From Corynebacterium tuberculostearicum (GTDB lineage: Bacteria; Actinomycetota; Actinomycetes; Mycobacteriales; Mycobacteriaceae): 64,000 nucleotides of DNA. A model generated the notes under the pieces. The model searched no databases. It was not told the DNA's origin and saw only the letters and a list, made by a program, of their open reading frames with translations. The translations under genes and the position numbers were made by a program. The stretch lies in contig NZ_CP073092.1 in NCBI RefSeq assembly GCF_030506365.1, positions 1,240,001 through 1,304,000 on the forward strand, in the 5' to 3' direction. Shown here piece by piece: positions 28,604-39,336 of this stretch (positions are counted from its first letter, which is position 1; each line of letters begins with the position of its first letter).

Positions 28604-29796
28604 CTATCATTCCTTTCTTTCGCCGCAGCTCGCCGGGCGGCGATAGCTTGGCCTACCGTTAGCGCCCAGTTCTTGTTCCTGGGCGCTAGCGGTCCTTGGG
28701 GCTCATCGTATTCCCAGCGGCCATCGTCAAAGAGCCATACTATGTCTCCAGTATGTGGATCCATGATGTAGAAGGCGCCACCATCAGTCTTGATGTTGTG
28801 ATGGTGCTGGCACAGTGAGGCCAAGTTGCTTCCCGCCGTTTTTCCTCCCTGTGCATGGTCAATTCGGTGGTCCTTTTGGCAGTTCTCTGCCGGGCGATTA
28901 CAACCTGGCCAGCGGCACACGCCATCGCGGCCTTCCACGTAGGCGCCAATGAGCGGGGGAGTAACGTAGCTTTCGCTTTCCATCCTTTTTGCAAGGTCCA
29001 TATCCCGCGTCTGGGTGGGACGCAGACTGTCAGCGGTCTCAGGGCTTACCCATCCGAATCCCCGGATAAATGCGGGAGCAGCCTCCTGGTCGTGGGCTCG
29101 GTACATATGAAGAACCACTTTGGCCCGCGACTCAATTTCGCCCAGAATCAACTTGGCTAGGGCTTCAGCTTTCGTGAGGTTATGCTCTTCGGCTGCCTTA
29201 CTAACGTGTTCATCGATGGCTAGCATGGTAACTTCATCGAATTCCACTGCTAGCCCGGCCTTCCCACCGAAACTGTGGTAGGTGAAATAGGAGTCGTTCC
29301 CTGCATCAGGCTCTCTATCTTCATTGGGGTGTGGGTCCTCTACAGCGATGAGGCCATTTAGTTTTCGCCGCAAATTCGTATTCGAAGGCAGTACCTGGCC
29401 GGGCTTGGTAGGGGTCAGGTAACGCGCAAGCTCTTGATCTATCCGCTCGAGAATTTCGGTCGGGATGTCGCCCAGCTTGCTAAGCACGGCGTCGATAGTA
29501 ATAAGACGAGAGAAATCCAGGAAGTAATAGGTTTCCTGGAGTGTCTTAGTAAGTGGTAGCTCTGCGAGTCGATAAAGGGCCATTGTTATGTCGCGTGTGC
29601 GTCGCTCGCTTAAGCCCGTTCGAGTAGAAAGTGTGTGGCAGGAGATATCGAAATCGTCTTCTAGATCTGGCTTGACCTCTCTCCAGAATAGGTAATCTTG
29701 CTTTCTGATTTCTGTGGCTTTAACTGCTATGGGATCGTTGGGGTCATTGACTATGTAGTAGGCGTCCAAGATTAAATCCCCCGAATAGTAGAACAA
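28600..29796 (-). CDS. HNH endonuclease-domain protein (DUF222/13E12 repeat-like)
   Basis: A 398-residue protein with a C-terminal HNH motif near 295-340: CRWPGCNRP, the catalytic His in DHRIDHAQGGKT and the late CQHHHNIK. The N-terminal two thirds are helical and resemble the actinobacterial 13E12/DUF222 group, which is multicopy and often strain-specific. The reading frame opens at a TTG (29796); a stop lies just upstream and no ATG or GTG is available early, so the true start is uncertain. TAAAAT at 29825-29820 (minus) is a -10 candidate. Codon use and flanks look more AT-rich than the neighbours. Role unknown; mobile origin is suspected. Confidence 0.85.
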   Translation of the reverse strand: MFYYSGDLILDAYYIVNDPNDPIAVKATEIRKQDYLFWREVKPDLEDDFDISCHTLSTRTGLSERRTRDITMALYRLAELPLTKTLQETYYFLDFSRLITIDAVLSKLGDIPTEILERIDQELARYLTPTKPGQVLPSNTNLRRKLNGLIAVEDPHPNEDREPDAGNDSYFTYHSFGGKAGLAVEFDEVTMLAIDEHVSKAAEEHNLTKAEALAKLILGEIESRAKVVLHMYRAHDQEAAPAFIRGFGWVSPETADSLRPTQTRDMDLAKRMESESYVTPPLIGAYVEGRDGVCRWPGCNRPAENCQKDHRIDHAQGGKTAGSNLASLCQHHHNIKTDGGAFYIMDPHTGDIVWLFDDGRWEYDEPQGPLAPRNKNWALTVGQAIAARRAAAKERNDS

Positions 29797-29977
29797 GTGT
29801 GCGTAGTTTCATGGTGTTCATTTTAAGTCGTGTCCTGCCGCTTCGCAAGGGTTATGGGCAAATATGTGTTCTAAAAGGTTGTATTCCCAGAAGGGAGAAA
29901 CGGAAGTAAGGAAAATTATGTCTAGTGGCGCGTGTTAAAGATGTGACTAGAGTGATTCCGTTGCTAGACTCACGCGC

Positions 29978-31138
29978 ATGACATCAAAGAAGGCACTCCG
30001 AAAGAGCATTACTGCGGTGGTCACCGTGGCTGCACTAGCCGTAAGTGGTACCGCCGTCGCCCAGGCGGTGAGCTTCGGTGCACCTAAGGGCATTGACGTT
30101 GCAGCGCACCAGCATCCAGGCGGTACACCTATCGATTGGTCAAAGGTGCGTACCGACGGTCAGTCCTTTGCATTCGTGAAGGCTACCGAGGGCGGTGATT
30201 GGGTAAACCCCCACTATGTAGAGGATATTCAGGCGGCTAATGCTGCTGGACTCAAGACCGGTGCATACCACTACGCACGTCCGGCTGGCGACGCCAAGAC
30301 TCAGGCGGCCAATTTTGCCGCGCAGATCGCCCTTGCCCCAGATCAGACATTGCCTCCTGCACTTGATATCGAGGTGGCGGAAGGAAAGTCTGCGGCACAG
30401 CTGGAGCAGTGGATTGAAGAATTTACTAGTGAGCTCAAGCGTCTTACCGGCCGCACGCCCATGATTTACACCTACAAGTACTTCTGGATGGGGCAGATGA
30501 ATAACTCCCAGAAGTTCTCGGATATGCCACTGTGGCTTGCAGCCTATCAGGACCAGGCGCCTGAAGCGGTGGGCGGATGGAACGAGCTATCTTTCTGGCA
30601 GCGTTCTGGTTCTGGCAAGGTAGCAGGCATTTCTACCGACGTCGATATGAACCTGTTTAATGGTTCCAAGCAGCAGCTGCGGTCTTTTAGCGACGGCAAT
30701 TACGTTGACGTCGGCGGCGCGCTAGAGCAGCTGGTTGTCAGCGATGGGCTTGACTTGAGCTCCGATAGTACGCCGCTCATTGGTGCTATTTTGGCACTGG
30801 CGGCGGGGCTGATTGCGATTCCGCAGCTTGCCGACGCCGCCGAAAAGTCCGGCCTCGATCCCCAAGCGGCGGAGGGCCTGGCTGGCTTCGTAAAGACCCT
30901 TAAGGACAAGGATGCTCTTCCGGTGGAGGACCTAGGCGATATGGCCAAGGGCAACTTCTCCGTCAGCGACCTAGCTATCCTGCTGGACAATGCTGGTCAC
31001 GTAAACAACGTGAAATCTGGCAACGTCTCCGAGTCGGAGGTATCGGAAGCTAAGAATGCCGCCAAGAACGCCGGCGCTGACGTGCCTGATTTCGACGCGG
31101 CGCAGGTAGCTACGCTGCTTAATCGCGTGCTGCAGTAG
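29978..31138 (+). CDS. Secreted GH25 lysozyme with an unusual C-terminal extension
   Basis: A 386-residue secreted muramidase. A signal peptide spans about 1-30 (KKALRKSITAVVTVAALAVSG then AQA-VS). The GH25 barrel covers about 37-225: KGIDVAAHQHPGG, FVKATEGGDWVNP, the catalytic PALDIEVAEG (DxE), and the terminal SFWQRSGSGKVAG with VDMNLFNG. Beyond 230 about 155 residues form a separate, acidic, helical region with a hydrophobic stretch (PLIGAILALAAGLIAIP, about 263-280); no known cell-wall-binding repeat is recognised there. TAGACT lies 7 nt before the ATG, suggesting a leaderless mRNA. The 3' end overlaps the next, convergent gene by 20 nt. Confidence 0.9.
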   Translation: MTSKKALRKSITAVVTVAALAVSGTAVAQAVSFGAPKGIDVAAHQHPGGTPIDWSKVRTDGQSFAFVKATEGGDWVNPHYVEDIQAANAAGLKTGAYHYARPAGDAKTQAANFAAQIALAPDQTLPPALDIEVAEGKSAAQLEQWIEEFTSELKRLTGRTPMIYTYKYFWMGQMNNSQKFSDMPLWLAAYQDQAPEAVGGWNELSFWQRSGSGKVAGISTDVDMNLFNGSKQQLRSFSDGNYVDVGGALEQLVVSDGLDLSSDSTPLIGAILALAAGLIAIPQLADAAEKSGLDPQAAEGLAGFVKTLKDKDALPVEDLGDMAKGNFSVSDLAILLDNAGHVNNVKSGNVSESEVSEAKNAAKNAGADVPDFDAAQVATLLNRVLQ

Positions 31139-31955
31139 CGCCGGTGAAAAACGCGCGGGTCCAGGCCTCGTCTTTGTAATGGGCGGGCACTGCCCCGCCA
31201 AGGAGTGCCTTTGCCAGCTGGGCGGCTTCGACGGAGCCCTCGGCTGGCATTTCTGTATCTGAGGCCACCAGGATGATGTTCCCGTAGCGCCGCCCCTTGA
31301 GCATCGGTGGGTCCGCGATGACGGCGAGGTGGTCAAATACCTTATCTAGGCCCGCCAGCTCGCTCTTTGTCAGCTGTAGATCGGAATGGTCGCCGCAGTT
31401 GGCTATGTAGAGGCCACCCGCCGCAAGCGACTGTTTTGCCGCCTGAAAGAATTCCACGGTGGTGAGGTTGGCTGGTGTCTTGTCGCCAGCAAAGATATCG
31501 CGGATGATGATGTCGCGGCTGGACGGCAGGAACCCCTCGGTTTCTGTGCGAGCCTCGCCGGCGCGGATTTTGACGGTAGGGGAACGGGGGACGTCGAAAA
31601 GCGTACGCACCAATTCGCCCAGCTTGGCGTCCAGCTCCACCACTGTGTGGCGGCTGCCTGGGAGCCTGCTAGCGAAGTAGCGCGGAAGGGAACAGCCCGC
31701 GCCGCCCAAGTGGGTGACGCGGAGCTTATTCGCGGGCCGAGTATTGAGGTGCTCAACCGCCGCCGCAATCCAGCGCATGTACTCGAACTCAAGCTCCTCC
31801 GGTTCGCCGAGCACAATGTGGCTGCTCGGCACGCCATTAACGTTGAGAATATAGGCACCATCGCGGAACTCATCCGGCACAACCTCGGCCGTGCCGGTAG
31901 AAATGTCGTAGGTGCCGGTGATTCCCGGATCGGTGGAAGCTCGCTTTCTGCCCAT
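31119..31955 (-). CDS. Spermidine synthase-like SAM-binding protein
   Basis: A 278-residue soluble Rossmann-fold protein. NKLRVTHLGGAGCSLPRYFA (about 77-96) is the SAM/dcSAM-binding loop, VVELDAKLGELVR carries the acidic residue of strand 2, and IIIRDIFAGDKTPANLTT corresponds to the catalytic region of SpeE-like proteins. Actinobacteria often hold such stand-alone proteins that are not true polyamine synthases; no speD or other polyamine gene is near. The ATG at 31955 is preferred to an upstream TTG because TAAGCT lies 8 nt before it. Substrate unknown. Confidence 0.78.
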   Translation of the reverse strand: MGRKRASTDPGITGTYDISTGTAEVVPDEFRDGAYILNVNGVPSSHIVLGEPEELEFEYMRWIAAAVEHLNTRPANKLRVTHLGGAGCSLPRYFASRLPGSRHTVVELDAKLGELVRTLFDVPRSPTVKIRAGEARTETEGFLPSSRDIIIRDIFAGDKTPANLTTVEFFQAAKQSLAAGGLYIANCGDHSDLQLTKSELAGLDKVFDHLAVIADPPMLKGRRYGNIILVASDTEMPAEGSVEAAQLAKALLGGAVPAHYKDEAWTRAFFTGATAARD

Positions 31956-32049
31956 ATCACACAAGCTTAGGGAATGGATTCGATTTAAACCGCGTTGGGG
32001 CTAGGGAGTAGACTTTCGGGCCTGTAGTCAAGGTGAAATGGGGAGCACA

Positions 32050-33135
32050 ATGCGAGTATTGGTTGCCATGTCCGGCGGCGTGGACTCATCGGTTGCCGCC
32101 GCCCGCGCAGTAGAAGCCGGCCACGAGGTGATTGGCGTTCACCTCGCGCTGCACAAAGACGCGCAGCAGACCAGGGAAAAGGCCCGTGGTTGCTGTTCGT
32201 TGGAGGATTCGGCCGACGCTCGCCGCATCTGCGATAAGCTGGGCATTCCATTTTATGTGTGGGACTTTTCGGAGGAATTCAAAGAAGAGGTCATTACGGA
32301 CTTTGTGGATTCCTACGCCCGCGGCGAAACGCCCAATCCCTGCTTGCGCTGTAACGAGAAGATTAAGTTCCGGGCGCTGCTACAAAAGGGCATGGCGCTT
32401 GGCTTCGATGCGGTTGCGACGGGCCACTACGCCACCATCGATGAGGACGGCTACATGCGCCGGTCCTTGGACGAGAATAAGGATCAGTCTTATGTGCTCG
32501 GCGTGATTTCTGCCGAAGAGTTGGAGCATTGCTTTTTCCCCATCGGCGATACCCCCAAGCCGCAGATCCGCGAAGAGGCTGCGGCGCATGGCTTTTCCAC
32601 CGCGAAGAAGCCGGATTCCTATGACATCTGCTTCATTCCAGACGGCAATACGCAGGCCTTTTTGGGTGCCCGCATTGGGCTGCGCCCCGGCATGATCGTG
32701 GATCAAGAGGGTACGGAGCTCAAGGAGCACGATGGCGCGTGGAACTACACCATCGGCCAGCGTAAGGGCCTGGACATTAAGGCGCCGGCTGCCGACGGCC
32801 GCCCTCGATACGTCACCGATATTGATGCTGCTACCGGCACGGTTACCGTCGGTGCCCGCGAGGACTTGGCCGTAACCTCGATTCAGGCCGATCGCCTGAA
32901 GTACCTCCACCCGGGCATGGATGGGGATTTCGAGTGCGAGGTTCAGGTGCGCGCACACGGCTCCGTGGTGCCATGTACTGCCCACGTTGACCGCGAGGCG
33001 GACGAGATGCGCCTCGAACTCAAGGAGCCGCTATCTGGTGTCGCCCGCGGCCAAGCGGCGGTGCTGTACTTTCCTTCGCCGGATGAGCTGGGAGACATCG
33101 TCATCGGCTCCGGCACCATCTGTGGAACTAATTAA
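32050..33135 (+). CDS. mnmA: tRNA-specific 2-thiouridylase
   Basis: Puts sulfur on U34 of tRNA-Lys, tRNA-Glu and tRNA-Gln. The ATG at 32050 follows GGGGAG by five bases and gives 361 residues beginning [17 protein letters not shown], the PP-loop ATPase motif. The catalytic cysteines are in [13 protein letters not shown] (near 102) and [11 protein letters not shown] (near 197). Further segments GHYATI and KDQSYVL are conserved. The sulfur source is probably the cysteine desulfurase gene 3.5 kb upstream. A TAGACT at 32009-32014 gives a leader of about 30 nt. The 3' end overlaps the convergent PH-domain gene by 8 nt. Confidence 0.97.
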   Translation: MRVLVAMSGGVDSSVAAARAVEAGHEVIGVHLALHKDAQQTREKARGCCSLEDSADARRICDKLGIPFYVWDFSEEFKEEVITDFVDSYARGETPNPCLRCNEKIKFRALLQKGMALGFDAVATGHYATIDEDGYMRRSLDENKDQSYVLGVISAEELEHCFFPIGDTPKPQIREEAAAHGFSTAKKPDSYDICFIPDGNTQAFLGARIGLRPGMIVDQEGTELKEHDGAWNYTIGQRKGLDIKAPAADGRPRYVTDIDAATGTVTVGAREDLAVTSIQADRLKYLHPGMDGDFECEVQVRAHGSVVPCTAHVDREADEMRLELKEPLSGVARGQAAVLYFPSPDELGDIVIGSGTICGTN

Positions 33136-33496
33136 GCACGCAGTTGGCGATGAGCCGATCTAGCGCTCGGACATCGATATTGGGGCCAATGTTGATTTTG
33201 AATTCGCCAGCCCTAGTCCACAGCTGCAGCTCAGCATTGAAGTCAAGGAGCTTTCCCGCGTTTTCCGTGGACCACATGTTAATGGAGGAATAGGGCAGGG
33301 AGTACATCTCTACCTTTTTGCCTGTAAGGCCTTGCGCGTCGCGGATGATGAGGCGCCTATTGGTAAATACGGCGGCATCGCGGACTGTCTTGAAAGCGCA
33401 GACGGGATATTCCTGTTCGGCCAAAACAGTGGAAATGTCCTGGGGAATTTCGCACTCGTTGTAGAAGGTCCAGCCGGAGTATTTTTCCACGCCCAT
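33128..33496 (-). CDS. Bacterial PH-domain protein (YvbH-like)
   Basis: A 122-residue single-domain protein fitting the bacterial pleckstrin-homology fold: a series of short strands ([66 protein letters not shown]) closed by a C-terminal helix ([14 protein letters not shown]). [10 protein letters not shown] and the SLPYSSI segment are typical of this family. Function unknown; the family is often stress-linked or envelope-linked. AAAGGAA precedes the ATG at 33496. It is divergent from the MetE-like gene. Confidence 0.75.
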   Translation of the reverse strand: MGVEKYSGWTFYNECEIPQDISTVLAEQEYPVCAFKTVRDAAVFTNRRLIIRDAQGLTGKKVEMYSLPYSSINMWSTENAGKLLDFNAELQLWTRAGEFKINIGPNIDVRALDRLIANCVLN

Positions 33497-33573
33497 AGTA
33501 AGGTTCCTTTCGAAGTGATACGTCGCGTATCGGATGGATAATTTTGAGAAATAATACTAGCGCCGAGGTGAAT

Positions 33574-34488
33574 ATGGACGCTTTTGGCTTAGGCCCTATG
33601 CCGGGATACTCCATGAGTGAGGCGGCAGACATCGTGATGGGTGAGACGGGTGGTCTCCCGCACCTTCCGCAGTTACCGGACCGCGGGATTTATGCTGGGG
33701 CCATTGGGCGCACAGCGAGCTTGTTGGAAGCAGTCTCCATTGACCGCGGACCGCGCTCGTGGGTGCTCAGTGATCGGCCACAGCTCATTTCGCACCGGAT
33801 TGTTGACCAGATGAGCCGCGACCTGGACGAGATTCAGGAGGTGTGGGGCGAGTCAGTTCCGCGCATCAAGGTCCAAGCGGTAGGCCCGTGGAGTTTGGCG
33901 GCCGCTGTGGAGCTAGGGAACGGGCACCGCGCGATTACTGATTCGGGTGCTTTCCGGGACCTGTGTGGTGCACTATTGGCCGGAATTCAGGAACACACGG
34001 CGCAGGTGGCACAGCGCTTTGGGGCAGAAGTGCGTGTCCAGCTGGACGAGCCCCTGCTTGCCGACGTCCTTTCAGGCACCCTTCCAGGCACCACCGACTT
34101 CGATACGATTAGGGCTGTTCCCGCGGACCAAGTCAATGCGACTTTGGCGGAGTTTGGCGCGGATTACTTACGGCTTCGCGAGCCCTTATGGGAAGTGGCG
34201 GCGAAGACGGTGCTGCTCGATTTCGCTGGTCTAGCCTCGCCCGAGCATCTCGATGGCTTGGGGCAGTGGATTGATGGCGGTGCTCGCGTTGGTCTCGGCG
34301 TGGCAGGGCACGATGCTCGCGCGGAAGCTATTTCTATTGCACAGCACTTTGACCGCATGGGGTTATCAAGGGAGCGAATTCCGGGGCAGGTTGATATCTT
34401 CCCGTGGCCGGTGGAAAAGGCCGCGCACAGCTATTCTTTTGCCGCTGAGGTGGCGGGCATCCTCATCCGTGACGTCGGCGATCTTTAA
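33574..34488 (+). CDS. MetE-like (UROD/MetE superfamily) protein lacking zinc ligands
   Basis: A 304-residue barrel protein related to the C-terminal half of cobalamin-independent methionine synthase; mycobacteria have the like gene (Rv3015c) next to ligA. Recognisable stretches are KVQAVGPWSLAAAVEL, RVQLDEPLLADV and HSYSFAAEVAGILIRD. Only one cysteine is present (RDLCGALL) and the HxC...E...C zinc site of MetE is absent, so methionine synthesis is unlikely. The real reaction is unknown. The ATG at 33574 is chosen for the GAGG five bases upstream; the in-frame TTG and GTG upstream lack such support. It overlaps the convergent ATPase gene by 4 nt. Confidence 0.75.
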   Translation: MDAFGLGPMPGYSMSEAADIVMGETGGLPHLPQLPDRGIYAGAIGRTASLLEAVSIDRGPRSWVLSDRPQLISHRIVDQMSRDLDEIQEVWGESVPRIKVQAVGPWSLAAAVELGNGHRAITDSGAFRDLCGALLAGIQEHTAQVAQRFGAEVRVQLDEPLLADVLSGTLPGTTDFDTIRAVPADQVNATLAEFGADYLRLREPLWEVAAKTVLLDFAGLASPEHLDGLGQWIDGGARVGLGVAGHDARAEAISIAQHFDRMGLSRERIPGQVDIFPWPVEKAAHSYSFAAEVAGILIRDVGDL

Positions 34489-35606
34489 TCGACGCGCCCG
34501 CGGCTATCCGTGGTGGTGAAGTATTCGCCCATATAGGGAATGACGTAGCGTAGCTTGCCATGTGCGGTGGGTTCGATGAGGTCGGCGTCGATAAGCCGCT
34601 GGCGGGTGGCCGACAAGGAGCGCACCGTGCGGTCCATGTGGCCCGCGATGTCTGCGATGGTGGCGATGCCATCGACTTCGACTGCGGCCATCGCTTCTAG
34701 GAACTCCCGCTGCGCCGGCGGCAGGGCTAGCGTCGCAGGCTGGTGCACCTGAGCGCCCATGATCGATATTGCATCAGGGGTGATGGAGGCAATTGTCTGC
34801 TGGGAAATGCCGCTTTCGTGGTTCCGGCGACTGCGCTCCCACGCTAGTGAGCCGACCAATTGCACGAGGTAGGGATAGCCGCGGGTGAGCGCAGCGGCGT
34901 CCGTAATCGCTTCGTGGCTAAACTCCAGCCCTGAGCCCGAGGCTGTATGTTCGAGCGCCTGCTCCGCATTGGCCGGCGACAAGGGGCCGAGCACGAATTT
35001 CTGGGCCCGGCGCAGGAAGGTGACCCCGGGCAGGTCCAACAAGTGGTTGACCCCCTGCGGCAGGCCAGCGGCCACCAAGGCGATATCGATTTCATCGCGC
35101 ACCAAGTCTTGGTAGGCCACGGCGATGGTGGTGAGCTCTTCGACGTCGGCGTCTTGGACCTCATCGATGGTGAGGAGGATGCCGGTTCCCTTTAGCTCGG
35201 CGGAAAGCTCGCGTAGGCGGGTATTCAACGTGGGGGTGAAGCGGTCTTCCTTCTGGTGGTCGAAGCCAATCGATCCTACGCCGCCGATGCCGATGCGGCT
35301 GACCTTCTTCTTATCGCTGGGTGAGAGCCGCTCGAGAAGCCTCGGAATCGTGGTGCTGACCAGTTCCTCCACCATGGTAGAGCGCCCGGAGGCGCGTAGC
35401 GTTACCCAACCGCGCGCTTCAGCAATGTCTTCCAGCTCGTTGATGAGGACCGTTTTGCCGATGCCCCTAGCGCCGCTTAGCACCATGGAACGGGAGGCAT
35501 TTCCTGCTGAACCATCGAGGGCAGTGCGGAAATTATCGAGCACGATGCCGCGTCCGACCCAAAACAAGGGAGGGGCGCCGAATGTCGGGCGGAATGGGTT
35601 GTCCAT
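34485..35606 (-). CDS. AAA ATPase with C-terminal winged helix (archaeal-ATPase type)
   Basis: A 373-residue P-loop ATPase: an N-terminal FVGR-like box PLFWVGRGIVLDNF (about 13-26), Walker A LSGARGIGKTVL (about 43-54), Walker B ILLTIDEVQD (about 140-149) and a C-terminal region from about 275 that looks like a winged helix (PAQREFLEAMAAVEVDGIAT, IAGHMDRTVRSLSATRQRLI). This order is that of Orc1/Cdc6- and STAND-like ATPases of unknown function in Actinobacteria. TACACT lies 6 nt ahead of the ATG, so the mRNA is probably leaderless, and tandem 18-bp repeats cover the -35 region. The product or a partner may bind them. Confidence 0.85.
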   Translation of the reverse strand: MDNPFRPTFGAPPLFWVGRGIVLDNFRTALDGSAGNASRSMVLSGARGIGKTVLINELEDIAEARGWVTLRASGRSTMVEELVSTTIPRLLERLSPSDKKKVSRIGIGGVGSIGFDHQKEDRFTPTLNTRLRELSAELKGTGILLTIDEVQDADVEELTTIAVAYQDLVRDEIDIALVAAGLPQGVNHLLDLPGVTFLRRAQKFVLGPLSPANAEQALEHTASGSGLEFSHEAITDAAALTRGYPYLVQLVGSLAWERSRRNHESGISQQTIASITPDAISIMGAQVHQPATLALPPAQREFLEAMAAVEVDGIATIADIAGHMDRTVRSLSATRQRLIDADLIEPTAHGKLRYVIPYMGEYFTTTDSRGRVD

Positions 35607-35630
35607 GCGGCTAGTGTAACCTGTCTTGTC

Positions 35631-35677
35631 GGAGATTTGGGAGACTTTCGGCTCAATGAGGAGATTTGGGAGACTTT
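35631..35677. repeat. Two tandem 18-bp direct repeats upstream of the AAA ATPase gene
   Basis: On the minus strand AAAGTCTCCCAAATCTCC occurs twice, at 35677-35660 and 35648-35631, identical in all 18 bases and separated by 11 bp (29-bp period). The promoter-proximal copy covers the expected -35 of the ATPase promoter (-10 TACACT at 35618-35613). The distal copy overlaps the stop codon of the exonuclease gene. Two identical, nearly three-turn-spaced sites suggest a protein-binding operator. Confidence 0.85.
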
Positions 35678-36347
35678 ATCCGATTAGCGGCCATGCAGTC
35701 GAGACATCCGAGGCATCGCGGCCTTTGCCTTCCAGGTATTTCTTAAATGCAGTCCGGTCCTCGTACCACTTGACGGCTTGGAACTCCATGAGCTCATTTT
35801 CATCCATCTGCGCCAGGTTGGGGTAGTGCTGGCGAACCTGCTTCCAGGCCACGCGGGCGGCCGCGAGGGCGTCGGCAGTAGCTTCGTGAGCATTGCCAAG
35901 CTCAACGCCGTAGTGCTCGCACACGGCGCCAAGGGTGCGCTTTCCTTTACGCCACTTATCGCTGACACGGTCAATTACGTAGGGGTCATAGACCGGGCCG
36001 GTCACCGTAAAATCGCCGGTGAGGCTGCGCAATACGGTGAGATCAAATGCTGCGTTGTAGACGATCAGCGTCAGGCCATCCTCCCATGCGGCTTTAATTG
36101 CTTCGACCGTATCCTTCAGCACCTCCTCGTGCGGGCGGCCCTCGGCGCGGGCCTTTTCCGTAGTAATTCCATGGACATTGGTCGCTTCCTGCGGAATTTC
36201 GATTCCGGGATCGGCAAGGTGCTCTACTTTTTGCACATCGCGGCCGTCAATGCGGACTAGGGCAGAGGTAACAATGCGGGCTTCTTTAGGGTTGGCCGAG
36301 GTCGTCTCAAGGTCGAAGGCGAGCATGCGGGAGGCGTCGAAATTCAT
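35676..36347 (-). CDS. DnaQ-like 3'-5' exonuclease (DNA polymerase III epsilon-like)
   Basis: A 223-residue DEDDh exonuclease. Exo I is LAFDLETTSAN (about 8-18), Exo II is LIVYNAAFDLTVLR (about 98-111), and Exo III has the H-x4-D pattern in NAHEATADALAAAR (about 157-170). The C-terminal 50 residues (QHYPNLAQMDENELMEFQ, KWYEDRTAFKKYLEG) are an extra helical tail without a known motif. The ATG at 36347 is chosen because AAGG lies 8 nt upstream. It could proofread, or act in repair or RNA decay; the replicative partner is not visible. It is divergent from ligA with about 54 nt between. Confidence 0.88.
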   Translation of the reverse strand: MNFDASRMLAFDLETTSANPKEARIVTSALVRIDGRDVQKVEHLADPGIEIPQEATNVHGITTEKARAEGRPHEEVLKDTVEAIKAAWEDGLTLIVYNAAFDLTVLRSLTGDFTVTGPVYDPYVIDRVSDKWRKGKRTLGAVCEHYGVELGNAHEATADALAAARVAWKQVRQHYPNLAQMDENELMEFQAVKWYEDRTAFKKYLEGKGRDASDVSTAWPLIG

Positions 36348-36386
36348 GATCCATACCTTAGTAGCTAGCCCCGACACGAGGGATAG

Positions 36387-38462
<2,076 letters not shown>

Positions 38463-38472
38463 TTCGCTGTGG

Positions 38473-39132
38473 CTATTTGAGGAAGCTACCCAAGATGGTG
38501 CCGATGTGGCCCAAGTGCTCGACCTCGGAGGCGAGGTAGTCAGGGCCGCCGGTTCGCCCCATGGCGATGACTAATCCGGTATCGCCGAGTGGGGCGGCGG
38601 CGAGTGCGGAGTCAAGTAGGGACCAGCTTTCGGGTACCCACTCGTCGCGCTCGGGCTGGAGGACGCGGGCGCTTTCGACCTCAATGTCGTGAGGAACGGT
38701 GCCGTCATCTTCCGGGGCGGCGTTGGAGGAGGCCAGGCGGCGGATAGGCTCGTTATTGTCAATGACGATGCACCAGGTGGAGGTGAGTGCCTTCGGGATA
38801 GCCGCGACAACCTCTTCCATAGCCGCAGTGACATTGGTGGCATGAGCTACACGCGCGAGCAGCTCAATCTGGCCGCGGCGGTCTACTCGGCCGCTGAAGG
38901 GGCGGATGGAGTCAATTTCCACGCCGTCGACGGAGGAGGCGGCGGTGATAAGCACATCGGCCATGGCGCCTTGGGGTAGCTCAATGACGATGTCATCCAT
39001 AACGGTGCCGTCGGGGAAGTTTTCTACGATATCGACCGATTGGATATTGCCGTCGACGAGTCCAAAGGCGTCGGCAAGCTGGCCCAGGCTGCCAGGGGCA
39101 TCGGGGAGCAGTACACGGATCAAAAAGGACAT
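38473..39132 (-). CDS. ACT-domain regulatory protein
   Basis: A 219-residue soluble protein with an N-terminal ACT domain (SFLIRVLLPDAPGSLGQLADAF, about 2-75), whose GSLGQLA element is the usual ligand loop. The remainder carries no catalytic motif (RGQIELLARVAHATNVTAAMEEVV, then a C-terminal region with LAAAPLGDTGLVIAMGR). Mycobacteria have an ACT protein at the same place between ligA and gatC. It probably senses an amino acid; which one is not known. The gene faces ligA convergently with 10 bases between stops. Confidence 0.8.
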   Translation of the reverse strand: MSFLIRVLLPDAPGSLGQLADAFGLVDGNIQSVDIVENFPDGTVMDDIVIELPQGAMADVLITAASSVDGVEIDSIRPFSGRVDRRGQIELLARVAHATNVTAAMEEVVAAIPKALTSTWCIVIDNNEPIRRLASSNAAPEDDGTVPHDIEVESARVLQPERDEWVPESWSLLDSALAAAPLGDTGLVIAMGRTGGPDYLASEVEHLGHIGTILGSFLK

Positions 39133-39336
39133 GGTCTTGCACGCTTTCGGTAGTTTGTAGTCCCAAACATGATACGTGCGTCACAATGCGGGCTTCAAGC
39201 AACGCAAATTTGGGGTGACGCGGCAGCCGTCTCGGTAGGTGCAGTACCATGGGTCGTTAGCAATTCACATAGTACATGCATGGTGTGAATATTTTTCACC
39301 CGCATGTCGATTATGCAGATAAAGGATGGAGTTCGC

